Shown here in pieces: positions 35,772 through 43,026 of a stretch of DNA of 64,000 bases. Each line of letters starts with the position of its first letter. Positions within the stretch are counted from its first letter, which is position 1. The translations under genes and the position numbers were made by a program. The notes under the pieces are model-generated. The model was given only the letters and a program-made list of their open reading frames with translations. It did not search any database and was not told where the DNA came from. The stretch is from Bosea sp. (in: a-proteobacteria) (GTDB taxonomy: Bacteria; Pseudomonadota; Alphaproteobacteria; Rhizobiales; Beijerinckiaceae): the NCBI GenBank assembly GCA_023910605.1, contig JAAVVV010000001.1, positions 982,698-1,046,697 of the forward strand. The letters are read 5' to 3'.

Positions 35772-36070
35772 GCCTCCGGATCGGAGGGCGGCTTGACGCC
35801 TTCAAGACGGATGCGGCGGGCCAGGTGGTCGCGGCCGAGCGTGGTCAGGGTCGCGACGAGCACCGTCCCCTGTTCAGAGGCCTTGACGGCGCCGAGGTCG
35901 GCGAGATGCCGGATCTGCATGTGGATCCACGCCCGCGTGCGGTCGATCCCGAACAGCTGAAGCTCAGGCTCGAGCAGAGAAGACGACAAGGTGCCGTTCG
36001 GCTGCTCGCCCAGCGCCTTCAGGATGACGAGGCGCGCCTCCAGTTTCAGCCGTGTCTCGAAGTCGCTCAT
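35768..36070 (-). CDS. Mu gp26-like winged-helix protein
   Basis: 100 aa. LEARLVILKALGEQPNGTLS then WIHMQIRHLADLGAVKASEQ is a winged-helix arrangement, as in the VpaChn25_0724-type phage proteins that sit between gp25 and gp27 in Mu relatives. DNA binding is likely; no more is known. Confidence 0.75.
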   Translation of the reverse strand: MSDFETRLKLEARLVILKALGEQPNGTLSSSLLEPELQLFGIDRTRAWIHMQIRHLADLGAVKASEQGTVLVATLTTLGRDHLARRIRLEGVKPPSDPEA

Positions 36071-36423
36071 TTGGTGGTGTCCAGCATGTGTTCGTGCATT
36101 CGCTCCGCCATGCGCGCGACAGGCTTGAGGCGCTCGTCCATGGCCGCGAGCTGGCCCTTGAGCTCGGTCATCGCGATCTCCATGCGGTGGAAACCGGTCT
36201 TGTCGGGCAGGTGTGCGATCGCGTTCTCGACCTTGAGGATGCGGTCCTCGGCCGTGTCGATCTTGCCCTCGAGCGTCCTGATGCGGCCGTCCAGAATGCC
36301 CGCCTCCTTGGCGAAGGCTTCCTTGGTCACGAACTTGGTTGCGATGAGGATGGTGGCGAGCGAGCCCATCAGCGCGAGCGCGCCGCCATAGGACCGGACG
36401 AATTCGAGCACTGCGATGTCCAT
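36067..36423 (-). CDS. Mu gp25-like membrane/coiled-coil protein (DUF2730)
   Basis: 118 aa. One N-terminal membrane helix (about residues 12-30, GALALMGSLATILIAT) and a long coiled coil (IRTLEGKIDTAEDRILKVEN). This is the DUF2730/gp25 layout; it precedes gp26 and gp27 as in Mu. Confidence 0.8.
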   Translation of the reverse strand: MDIAVLEFVRSYGGALALMGSLATILIATKFVTKEAFAKEAGILDGRIRTLEGKIDTAEDRILKVENAIAHLPDKTGFHRMEIAMTELKGQLAAMDERLKPVARMAERMHEHMLDTTK

Positions 36424-37058
36424 CAGCCTGTCTTCCGCCTGCACCAGGGCTTGCGCTTGGCGCGGCCGTCATAGGGCACGGCGAGGCCGGCCTCGATCAG
36501 CGCGCCGCCGACCGAGAGCCAGGTGCCGCCCTTGAGCACCTGCAGCTCGGCGACGACGCGCCCGTGAAACTTGTCCGGCCGCACGTTCAGGGTGCGGGTT
36601 GCCTGGCCCACAACCAGGTCCCGCGTGAACGCCAGCGCCTGTTGTCCCAGGGCGTGCTCGGCCGGGCAGGCCGCGCAGCTTGCTCCCCCTGAACGGGAGC
36701 GGGATCTCGATCGGCAGGCATGGGCCTCGGGCGCGTCGATGTTCAGTATCCGGATCGACGCTTCCTGCCCGATGCAGGGCAGACGGCCGCAAGGCCCGTC
36801 CATGAACCTGACCTCGACCGTGTCGCCATCGAGCACGGCCAGCACCTCGACCCTGAAAGGCCCCGGCGCGCGCCTCGCGGCGGCAGAGGCGCGCTTGTCG
36901 CCCGCTGCCGGGGATGCCGCCGCGCCGGGGAAGTCAAGGGAGGAAACGCCCAGGGAAAGAACCCCCGCGGGCAGTCCTTCGCCGGTGTCCCGGCGAAGCT
37001 CGAGATGCGGGCCGGCAAGGGCCACGCAGAACAGGAAGAAGGCCGTCAACCAGCGCAT
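36423..37058 (-). CDS. secreted thermonuclease-like protein (SNase)
   Basis: 211 aa with an N-terminal hydrophobic signal (LTAFFLFCVALAG). The nuclease domain (about residues 68-200) keeps the staphylococcal nuclease residues: DGDT (calcium Asp), Arg of SIRILNIDAPE plus its Glu, and Arg of FHGRVVAEL. A Ser/Arg-rich, Cys-containing insert separates the two halves. Calcium-dependent cleavage of DNA or RNA in the periplasm is predicted. Coupled to the o-spanin gene by a TGATG overlap, so it is made with the lysis proteins. Confidence 0.85.
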   Translation of the reverse strand: MRWLTAFFLFCVALAGPHLELRRDTGEGLPAGVLSLGVSSLDFPGAAASPAAGDKRASAAARRAPGPFRVEVLAVLDGDTVEVRFMDGPCGRLPCIGQEASIRILNIDAPEAHACRSRSRSRSGGASCAACPAEHALGQQALAFTRDLVVGQATRTLNVRPDKFHGRVVAELQVLKGGTWLSVGGALIEAGLAVPYDGRAKRKPWCRRKTG

Positions 37059-37369
37059 CAGCTTTGCCCCTCGCTTCGCCGGATCGCCCGGCAGGCCGGC
37101 TGGCGCCAGCCCTCGGCCGCGCAGACAGCGCGGCGCAGCATTCCGTAATCGGCGACATAGTCGGGCCAGATGTCCATGGCCGTGGCGCGTGTGATCTCGT
37201 AGGCGAGCCCGGCCTGCTCGGCCGGCGGATAGGCCTTCAGCTCGATGCGCGGAGCTGCGGCCAGCGTGACCGGCCGATCAGAAAACGCCTCGTCAAAAGC
37301 CATTCCGGCGCAGCCGCTCAACCACATTGCCGCGATCGCGAGGAGCGCCAAGTTCGTCATTCGCCGCAT
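37058..37369 (-). CDS. o-spanin-like lipoprotein (Rz1 type)
   Basis: 103 aa beginning with a lipoprotein signal, lipobox LSGC (Cys at about residue 20). Its start lies inside the i-spanin gene in another frame (77-bp overlap), the arrangement of overlapping Rz/Rz1 pairs. The predicted role is fusing inner and outer membranes at lysis. The C-terminal CRAIRRSEG part is longer than a minimal Rz1. Confidence 0.7.
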   Translation of the reverse strand: MRRMTNLALLAIAAMWLSGCAGMAFDEAFSDRPVTLAAAPRIELKAYPPAEQAGLAYEITRATAMDIWPDYVADYGMLRRAVCAAEGWRQPACRAIRRSEGQS

Positions 37370-37523
37370 GTTCGGCCTCCCGCGCAGCGCGCTCCTGTTC
37401 CGCCGTGATCCGGTCGGCCTCCGCCGTCCGGATGGCATGCTCCCTCGCCCTCTCGCGCGCCCAGTCCATCAGCCCGCGCGCCAGCGCGAACAGATGGGCG
37501 AGGCTGGCGAGGAAGGCGCTCAT
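37293..37523 (-). CDS. i-spanin-like protein (Rz type)
   Basis: 76 aa with an N-terminal hydrophobic stretch (FLASLAHLFALARGLMDW) followed by a charged coiled coil (RITAEQERAAREAEHAANDE), as expected for a type II inner-membrane spanin. Lies between holin and o-spanin with start/stop overlaps. Confidence 0.65.
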   Translation of the reverse strand: MSAFLASLAHLFALARGLMDWARERAREHAIRTAEADRITAEQERAAREAEHAANDELGAPRDRGNVVERLRRNGF

Positions 37524-37756
37524 CAGCCAATCTTCCTGACCGCGGAGACGCGGCCCCAGATGCCGACGACGAGGCCGCCGAAGGTGACGGCAGCCGTGAG
37601 CAGCGCCACGCCCTGGTCGACGATGACGGCCTGCGTGGCCGGATCGATGGTGACGCCGAACAGGCTGGCGATGAGGGCAAGGCCGGCGACGATCGGGCCG
37701 AGCACGCCTTTCGATGCGTACCAGGGCTTGGTCCGGGTTGCGGTCAGATCGGTCAT
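37523..37756 (-). CDS. holin-like two-helix membrane protein
   Basis: 77 aa with two membrane helices (GVLGPIVAGLALIASLFGV and GVALLTAAVTFGGLVVGIW) and short polar ends. Between endolysin and spanin genes; such proteins form the lysis-timing lesion in the inner membrane. Confidence 0.75.
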   Translation of the reverse strand: MTDLTATRTKPWYASKGVLGPIVAGLALIASLFGVTIDPATQAVIVDQGVALLTAAVTFGGLVVGIWGRVSAVRKIG

Positions 37757-37794
37757 GGAACGGTCCTTCAGGCAGCGTTGAAAACAGGTTGATT

Positions 37795-38475
37795 TCAGGC
37801 GGCGCGGCGGGCCTGCCGCAGCGCCTTGTCGAGCGCGGCGCGCACCTTGGCGGTCACGATGTCGGTGGCCTTGCCCGGCCCGAACTGCTGGCCGGTCCAT
37901 GCCAGCACGGCGGCGCGGGTGCGCGGGCCGAAGTCGCCATCGTCAGTGAGCGGGAAGCCAAGTGCCGCCAGATCGCGCTGCAGGGCGGCGACAGCGCGCC
38001 CCTTCGAGCCCGGCATGAGCGTGGCCTCTTCCGCCTGGCTCGGCTGGGGCGGCGCGGGATCTGTCACGGCCTTGATGCCCGGATAGGCCGCCCAGGGCAG
38101 CTGGAAGTGAGGACCGTCGAAGAAGCTCTTCCAGTCGCCGCCCCACTCGACGCTGACCCCCATCTCGGTGGCGGCGCGGCGCATGGCGTCGGCAATGACA
38201 TGATAGAGCGGCACTTCCCAGGAGATGCGGCCGCCAACCATGGCGACGACGTCGACGGCATGGGCGAGGCCGTTCGGCGCGAGGATGTGGCGGGATCGCA
38301 GCGTGCGCGTCGCGCCGCGCCTCAGCAGCTGCTTCTGCCGTGCGAGCGTGCGCGCCGTCTCAATCACCTGAAAGGGCTGCGCCGTGATCTCGGCCGCGCG
38401 GATCACGACCTTGCGCAGGTCGGGGTGCAGAAGCTCGAGTTTCTTGAGCGAGCTGGCGGTGAGCTTGGCGGACAT
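37795..38475 (-). CDS. endolysin: M15-type peptidase with peptidoglycan-binding domain
   Basis: 226 aa. N-terminal zinc peptidase like VanY and T5 endolysin: SRHILAPNGLAHAVDVVA (metal His and Asp, near residue 63) and EWGGDWKSFFDGPHFQ (catalytic Asp/Glu, third His, near 111). C-terminal PG_binding_1 repeat: SKGRAVAALQRDLAALGFPL ... DGDFGPRTRAAVLAW. It cuts peptide bridges of the wall. I chose the ATG at 38475 (GAGG 9 bases upstream); ATGs at 38505 and 38526 or a TTG at 38538 are possible. First gene after palindrome C. Confidence 0.87.
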   Translation of the reverse strand: MSAKLTASSLKKLELLHPDLRKVVIRAAEITAQPFQVIETARTLARQKQLLRRGATRTLRSRHILAPNGLAHAVDVVAMVGGRISWEVPLYHVIADAMRRAATEMGVSVEWGGDWKSFFDGPHFQLPWAAYPGIKAVTDPAPPQPSQAEEATLMPGSKGRAVAALQRDLAALGFPLTDDGDFGPRTRAAVLAWTGQQFGPGKATDIVTAKVRAALDKALRQARRAA

Positions 38476-38552
38476 GGCGGCGGGCCTCGGCAAGGGCGCC
38501 TGCATTGGCGCTTCGTTGCCACCCATCAAGCCGCTCAATCCCGGAATTCGGC

Positions 38553-38572
38553 GCGGTGAACCGGTTCACCGC
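38553..38572 (-). promoter_or_regulatory. late-block palindrome, copy C (upstream of lysis genes)
   Basis: GCGGTGAACCGGTTCACCGC, a perfect 20-bp palindrome between the Mor/C-like gene (ends 38583) and the endolysin (starts 38475), 78 bp upstream of that ATG. Mu places its C-dependent Plys promoter at the same point, just after gene C. Followed by CGCCG on the coding strand like copies A and B. Confidence 0.78.
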
Positions 38573-38582
38573 CGGCCATCTT

Positions 38583-39023
38583 TCAGCCTGTATCGTCGAA
38601 GAGGGAGCGCTGGTCGCCGGCCCGGCGCGTGCGCGCCTTCGCCTTGGCCTTCAGCACGGCGCGGCGGGTGATGCCAGCCCGGGCGGCGATCTCGTTGGCC
38701 GGCAGATTGGCCTGAATGGCGTCTCCGATCAAGCGGGCCCTTCGGCGCTGCTCCGCAAGGTAGGATCCGGCCGGGCTGGCGGGCAGTTCGATCTCGGCGC
38801 CCTGAACCGTTCCGAAATGTGCGCCGATGGCCCTGGCGGCCGCCTCGCCGGCTGCGAGGGTGAGCCAGTGCTGCGGACCCGGGATGCGCGGGATCCAGAC
38901 CCTCTGCCCGCCGCGCGCCCCGGCGACCGCGAGCGCGGCCGAGAGCCCGGCGCGGGCATCGCCCGTCGCGGCTTCGACCGCGTCGGCGATCTCCTGCAGG
39001 ATGGCGGGCAGCGCATCTCTCAC
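38583..39023 (-). CDS. Mor/C-family transcription activator
   Basis: 146 aa. GARGGQRVWIPRIPG near residue 35 and the C-terminal helix-turn-helix LPANEIAARAGITRRAVLKA match the two-part Mor/C architecture: dimer beta strand plus HTH. GTG start at 39023 overlaps the previous stop (GTGA). It ends 11 bp before palindrome C and closes the middle operon, exactly where Mu has C. Predicted activator of the late blocks. Confidence 0.75.
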   Translation of the reverse strand: MRDALPAILQEIADAVEAATGDARAGLSAALAVAGARGGQRVWIPRIPGPQHWLTLAAGEAAARAIGAHFGTVQGAEIELPASPAGSYLAEQRRRARLIGDAIQANLPANEIAARAGITRRAVLKAKAKARTRRAGDQRSLFDDTG

Positions 39024-39283
39024 GCCCGGTCCCCCGAGGCGGGCTCGCGCAGGCGGATCGCCGTCATGTCGCCATCGAGCACGGTCACCAGCGTGCCGCG
39101 CTCCACCACGTAGCGCAGCCCGTCGACGACGATGGTGTAGCGCCCGGCCCTCATCTCCTCCGCCATGCCGGCGGCGCGGCCGAGCCCCTCCGCCATCGCC
39201 GCGCGGACGGCATCGATGTCGAGCCCGCCGGCCCGCTCGAGGAAGCGCACCAGGGCGTGATCGGAGATCCTGAGGCGGGTCAT
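39020..39283 (-). CDS. small phage protein upstream of the activator
   Basis: 87 aa: LRISDHALVRFLERAGGLDI, then GRYTIVVDGLRYVVERGTLV. This looks like a small alpha/beta protein of a kind common in alphaproteobacterial Mu-like prophages; function unknown. Its ATG overlaps the stop of the left copy of the duplicated 3' end discussed under the cargo gene at 39403. Confidence 0.6.
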   Translation of the reverse strand: MTRLRISDHALVRFLERAGGLDIDAVRAAMAEGLGRAAGMAEEMRAGRYTIVVDGLRYVVERGTLVTVLDGDMTAIRLREPASGDRA

Positions 39284-39322
39284 CGGGCTGGCCCTCCGGC
39301 CCTGGCGATGTTCTTGCGGTCC
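39280..39322 (-). pseudogene. left copy of duplicated gene 3' end (remnant)
   Basis: On the minus strand this encodes a tail reading RKNIARAGGPAR-stop. The intact gene at 40158-40457 ends RKNDLARAGGPKR-stop. The two copies are about 40 bp each, imperfect, and bracket the cargo gene. The left copy keeps the original stop/start overlap with the next gene (39283), so it is the ancestral junction. Confidence 0.7.
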
Positions 39323-39402
39323 CTGGCCTGCAAGCCACCCGCCGCTTGACGGAACGGCATTGGCAAAGATTGATGTGCGCAGGGTCTTAAAGGGGTGAGA
39401 GC

Positions 39403-40137
39403 ATGCGTATTGTTCTTCTGGTTGCGGCCTTCATGACTGCCGCTTTGAATTTGGCCAGTGCGCAGACGGCCGAACAGCTGGCCATGATCGAGAACGCTGT
39501 TCGAGCACGAGTGCTTTTGGAGAATTGCGATGCGGCCGAGATCAACGCAGCAACCTTGATGCGGGAAACACGGCGCGTTGGCCTTTCGCCCGAGGACCTG
39601 GCAGAGACCGGTCGGTTTGGTCCGGCGGTTGAGAAGCTTCTTGCCCAGGTGAATTCCGAGTACGCCACGTTTCAGGTTTTCACGCGCTGCAGGACGATCG
39701 CGGGCAGTCTGTTCGGCCCGGATGGGGTTCGATTGAAGAACCTTGTTGTCGAGTACGCCCCTCAGAGGGCGGCTACTCCACCCACCCCGTCCCCGTCCGC
39801 GCGAGCGCAACGTGTCACGCCCGCAGCCCCTGTTCTCGCTGGGGAAGACTTTGTCCTCGACTACAAGAAGTTCATCGGCAAGCGCGTTACCATCAGGGAT
39901 TGCGTTATCGTCGGTGCCCGGCTCGAATTTGCTGGATGCTTCGTTGGCACCCCCGTGATGATCAACGTGCGATATGGCGATGCTGATCGATCGGTACGAA
40001 AGCGTGCCTTGGACCGATGCTCGGAAGTTGGCGTCAAGCGGGATTGTTTTGCCAGGGTAACCGGACGCGTCCGTAGAAGCATTACCGGCGAGGTGATTGG
40101 CTTGGACGGCGCGAGCCTTGAATGGCTGACCCCATAG
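39403..40137 (+). CDS. secreted cargo (moron) protein on the opposite strand
   Basis: 244 aa, with a signal peptide (MRIVLLVAAFMTAALNLASA-Q). The mature part has a helical N-terminal half with two cysteines, a Pro-rich linker (TPPTPSPSARAQ) and a C-terminal region with three pairs of spaced Cys (IRDCVIV, FAGCFV, DRCSEVGVKRDCF) that might form disulfides. No family recognised. It runs against every neighbour, is visibly AT-richer, has SD AAAGGGG 7 bases upstream and a possible promoter of its own (TTGACG 39346-39351, 17-bp gap, ATTGAT). Typical of lysogen-expressed cargo. Confidence 0.8.
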   Translation: MRIVLLVAAFMTAALNLASAQTAEQLAMIENAVRARVLLENCDAAEINAATLMRETRRVGLSPEDLAETGRFGPAVEKLLAQVNSEYATFQVFTRCRTIAGSLFGPDGVRLKNLVVEYAPQRAATPPTPSPSARAQRVTPAAPVLAGEDFVLDYKKFIGKRVTIRDCVIVGARLEFAGCFVGTPVMINVRYGDADRSVRKRALDRCSEVGVKRDCFARVTGRVRRSITGEVIGLDGASLEWLTP

Positions 40138-40157
40138 AGCCTGAGCAACGGTCTGGA

Positions 40158-40457
40158 TCATCGCTTTGGCCCTCCGGCTCTGGCAAGATCGTTCTTGCGC
40201 GCCAGCTCGAGGGCCATGGCGAGCGCCGCCTCGCGGCAGTCGGCCGGCACGGCAGCGAAAGCGCGGATCGCCGGCTCGTTGGCAGCCAGCCATTCGAGCG
40301 TCCGCGCCGCCGCGCCGAGGCGCTGGAGGTCATACTCCTCGGCGCTCTTGCCGCGCATCGGCTTCACGGAGAGGCCGCCCGCGAAGGAGCGTTGACGGGT
40401 CTCCGCGAGGCGCACGGCCTCGATCTGCTGGTTGAGCGAGATGCGGGGCGCGGTCAT
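40158..40457 (-). CDS. small middle-region phage protein
   Basis: 99 aa. ISLNQQIEAVRLAETRQRS then EEYDLQRLGAAARTLEWLAA and REAALAMALELARKN; entirely helical by appearance. No family is recognised. Its last codons are duplicated at 39280-39322. Confidence 0.6.
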   Translation of the reverse strand: MTAPRISLNQQIEAVRLAETRQRSFAGGLSVKPMRGKSAEEYDLQRLGAAARTLEWLAANEPAIRAFAAVPADCREAALAMALELARKNDLARAGGPKR

Positions 40458-40524
40458 GACCGCGCTCCCAAGTTGCAGGCCGACCTGTTTTGGCACATTA
40501 AACGAGTGAAGGAATAGGCGACCA

Positions 40525-40728
40525 TCAGCGTCTCCCCTTGACCATGGAGATCGCGGCAGCCGCAGCCAATGCTCCAGCAGCCACATGGAACCCGAGGACT
40601 GGAGCCGGCGCGCGGCGCACCTCCACTTTTCTCCGGCAGCCACCTTGGAATTCGCGCTCCGCCTGTGCCCTGCCTTTGACCTTGCGTGCCTTGTGGGCGG
40701 CTTTCCTTTGACGATCACCCTTCATCAC
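40525..40728 (-). CDS. small basic protein with C-terminal membrane segment
   Basis: 67 aa. Very basic N-terminal half (RQRKAAHKARKVKGRAQ) and a hydrophobic Ala-rich segment (FHVAAGALAAAAAISMV) near the end. ATGA overlap with the gene upstream. Function unknown. Confidence 0.5.
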   Translation of the reverse strand: MMKGDRQRKAAHKARKVKGRAQAEREFQGGCRRKVEVRRAPAPVLGFHVAAGALAAAAAISMVKGRR

Positions 40729-41792
40729 TTGCCTCCCATCGACTGGCGCACCAGGCTGGCGTCCACGCCCAGCGCGGCAGCAATTTCAGCGAGGCTGTTG
40801 CCGGCCGCGCGCAGGCTCTTCGCCTGGCGAAACTGCAGGGCGGTCAGGGTCGGGGGCTCGCTCTCAGTCTGGTTTGGCGCATCAAGAGGATGGGCATCAT
40901 GCCCGTTCTTCAGCTCGGCGACGCGCGCCATAAGCTGCTGGATAGCCTCGGCCTGCTGCACGAACACAGCGCGCAGGCCGGCGACGCGCTCCGCTCCCGG
41001 CTCCACTCCAAGCTCTTCGCCCAGCGCCTGCAGCGCTTCCTGCAGCGCGTAGATCTTGCCGTTCGTCTCATCTGCTGCTTGAGCCATGAGGCGGCAACGC
41101 CGCTCGGCATCTTTGTGCCCGGCCAGCGCGGTTTCCAGCTGGCTGCCAAGGCTTGCCGCCATGGCCTGCCATTCCGCTGCCTTGCGGATCTGTTCGTCCA
41201 TTTCATGGGTGGCGTTGTTCGCCTCATTCTTCCAGCCGGCGGCTTCCTTGAGCGCCGCGCACAGGTCGGCCCGCACGTGATCGAGCTCGGCCATCATCAT
41301 GTCGATCATCGGCCCGGCCGGCACCTCGGGCGTACCCAGCCTGCCCACCTGGGCATCCAGCGCAACGTCGCCTGTGGGCGCGCAGCGAGCTGAATAGGCG
41401 GCCTGGAAGAGGTCCGTGGCGTAAGCCGACGGGGTGCGCGCTGCCTTGCGGGCCATCTCGACCAGCTTGCCGAACTGCGCCTCGGGCAGCTTCAGCTCGA
41501 TCACGCGCATCGCGCCGTCCGAGGTCGGCCGATGGATGGGCCGCGCCGCCTCATGGCTCAGCATGATGCCGGCAGCCTTGGCCGCAAGCCTGTCGGCGTT
41601 GCCTCTCGAAGTGCCGCGCCCGATCTGGGGCGCCTGCCGGTTGTCCTTCGCCTTCGCCAGCAGGCCGGCGATGGCATTGCGGCTCACGCCGATCTTCTCG
41701 GCGATCGCGGGCTCGCTCAGCCCCTCGGCGCGCAGCGCGACGGCGGCTTCGGTGCGGCTGGAATAGCCGAGCGTCGGCTTCGATGAGGGCAT
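40725..41792 (-). CDS. DNA-binding-like protein: HTH at each end, coiled coil between
   Basis: 355 aa. N-terminal helix-turn-helix (ALRAEGLSEPAIAEKIGVSR, residues 19-38), a ParB-insert-like or helical middle (KLPEAQFGKLVEMARKAART), a long coiled coil (about 165-300) and a second helix-turn-helix at the extreme C-terminus (AAGNSLAEIAAALGVDASLV). KfrA- or SMC-like architectures come to mind; I do not recognise a family. Coupled to gemA by TGATG overlap. Confidence 0.65.
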   Translation of the reverse strand: MPSSKPTLGYSSRTEAAVALRAEGLSEPAIAEKIGVSRNAIAGLLAKAKDNRQAPQIGRGTSRGNADRLAAKAAGIMLSHEAARPIHRPTSDGAMRVIELKLPEAQFGKLVEMARKAARTPSAYATDLFQAAYSARCAPTGDVALDAQVGRLGTPEVPAGPMIDMMMAELDHVRADLCAALKEAAGWKNEANNATHEMDEQIRKAAEWQAMAASLGSQLETALAGHKDAERRCRLMAQAADETNGKIYALQEALQALGEELGVEPGAERVAGLRAVFVQQAEAIQQLMARVAELKNGHDAHPLDAPNQTESEPPTLTALQFRQAKSLRAAGNSLAEIAAALGVDASLVRQSMGGK

Positions 41793-42208
41793 CAGGCCTG
41801 CTCCTGCTTGGCTCGGTCTTGCTTGATGCGGGCGATCCAGCCTTTCAGCGCTTCGGTGACGGATGTGCTCTGGGCAGGGGAGAGGAATTCGGGGGCGGCG
41901 ACGCCCGTCTGGCGCCTGACGAAGGCGCGCAGGGCGGGCGCGCCCCTGGGGCCGCGGACCACCGCGCCGCAGGCCTGCAGCTCGCCCCAGAGCGCGTAGA
42001 TGTGCCTGACATGGGCTGGCCGCCCGGCGCGGGCCGGCCGGGCGCGGAAGCCCAGCCGCTCGAATTCCGCCAGCACGCGGCCCCGCTCGGCTTCGGTCAT
42101 TTCCCTCGCCGAGCTCTTGCCCGTGGCGCGCTCGAGGATGGCGCGATAGTCCTCCTCCTCGAGCGCGAGCTGCTTCTTCGCAATGTGGATCCTGGCGAGG
42201 GCGCTCAT
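41792..42208 (-). CDS. GemA-like regulatory protein (Mu gp16 family)
   Basis: 138 aa. HIAKKQLALEEEDYRAILER at residues 8-27 and GKSSAREMTEAERGRVLAEF are the GemA/gp16 (DUF1018) signature; HVRHIYALWGEL is the second conserved block. In Mu, GemA alters host gene expression and gyrase activity during phage growth. ATGA overlap with the gene upstream. Confidence 0.87.
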   Translation of the reverse strand: MSALARIHIAKKQLALEEEDYRAILERATGKSSAREMTEAERGRVLAEFERLGFRARPARAGRPAHVRHIYALWGELQACGAVVRGPRGAPALRAFVRRQTGVAAPEFLSPAQSTSVTEALKGWIARIKQDRAKQEQA

Positions 42209-42468
42209 GGGGCGCTCCTCGCAGTGCTCGGAGCGGAGGCGGTGTTGATTGCGGCGAGCACCTTGATGCCGTTGTCCATCATGCGAAGATGAACGCGGCC
42301 ATCGGCCCATGCGATCAGGTGCCGGCGCTCCAACGACCATATCGTCCGCGCATCGTGCTTCAGGAAGTCGACTGCATCGGCCGCAACCGCTCGCAGGAGC
42401 CTGACCTGCGCGTCCGTCAGCCGCTTCTCGCCATAGAGCGAGAGGCGCGTGTCGAGCCGGGCTTTCAC
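42205..42468 (-). CDS. small early phage protein
   Basis: 87 aa starting from GTG 42468 (GTGA overlap). RLTDAQVRLLRAVAADAVDF and RRHLIAWADGRVHLRMMDNG suggest a winged-helix-like fold. No family recognised. Confidence 0.55.
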   Translation of the reverse strand: MKARLDTRLSLYGEKRLTDAQVRLLRAVAADAVDFLKHDARTIWSLERRHLIAWADGRVHLRMMDNGIKVLAAINTASAPSTARSAP

Positions 42469-42737
42469 GCCGCCCTCCTGTGGCTGGCGGCGAGCACGAC
42501 GCGGCAGGCATGGGCCGAGACGTTCACCGCGCTCCTGCCGATGCGCAGCTTGACGCGGCCATGAAGATAGAGGTCCGCGATCTCGCCCTTGATCTCGCGC
42601 TCGCCGCCCTCCCAGGAGCGGACCGTGATGGCGACCACGTCGCCGATCGAAAGCTCCGGCGCGTCCTCGTTGAGGATGATGTCGTGGGCGGCCGTGATGG
42701 TCTCGGTCTCGGGCTTCTTGATGTCTTGAACGGTCAT
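42465..42737 (-). CDS. small early phage protein
   Basis: 90 aa. Middle part looks like a small beta barrel (LSIGDVVAITVRSWEGGERE, then DLYLHGRVKLRIGRSAVNVS). Function unknown; one of the chained small genes between gemA and MuB. Confidence 0.5.
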   Translation of the reverse strand: MTVQDIKKPETETITAAHDIILNEDAPELSIGDVVAITVRSWEGGEREIKGEIADLYLHGRVKLRIGRSAVNVSAHACRVVLAASHRRAA

Positions 42738-42785
42738 TGAAGGCTCCTGTTGGGGTGGGAGGTCGGTTGATGTGCGCGGGGCCGA

Positions 42786-43016
42786 TCAAGGCTTGGCGTC
42801 GACACGATCGATCTCGCCGGCCAGCTCCCGCACGAAGGCGCGGGCTTCCTTGCTCATCTGATCGACGGCTTCGTCGAGCATCTCGGCGATGGGGCGCTTC
42901 CCGATCTGCTCGGATATCTCGTGGAAGACGCAGGCGAACAGCTCGGCGTCATTGAGCATGGCGTCCGCGATGTCCGTGTCGGTGACCGGGCAGCTCACTC
43001 TGAATTCGTTGGCCAT
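42786..43016 (-). CDS. small early phage protein
   Basis: 76 aa from ATG 43016. Acidic and helical (DTDIADAMLNDAELFACVFH, EMLDEAVDQMSKEARAFVRE). No family recognised. Confidence 0.5.
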   Translation of the reverse strand: MANEFRVSCPVTDTDIADAMLNDAELFACVFHEISEQIGKRPIAEMLDEAVDQMSKEARAFVRELAGEIDRVDAKP

Positions 43017-43026
43017 GTCCGCCCCC

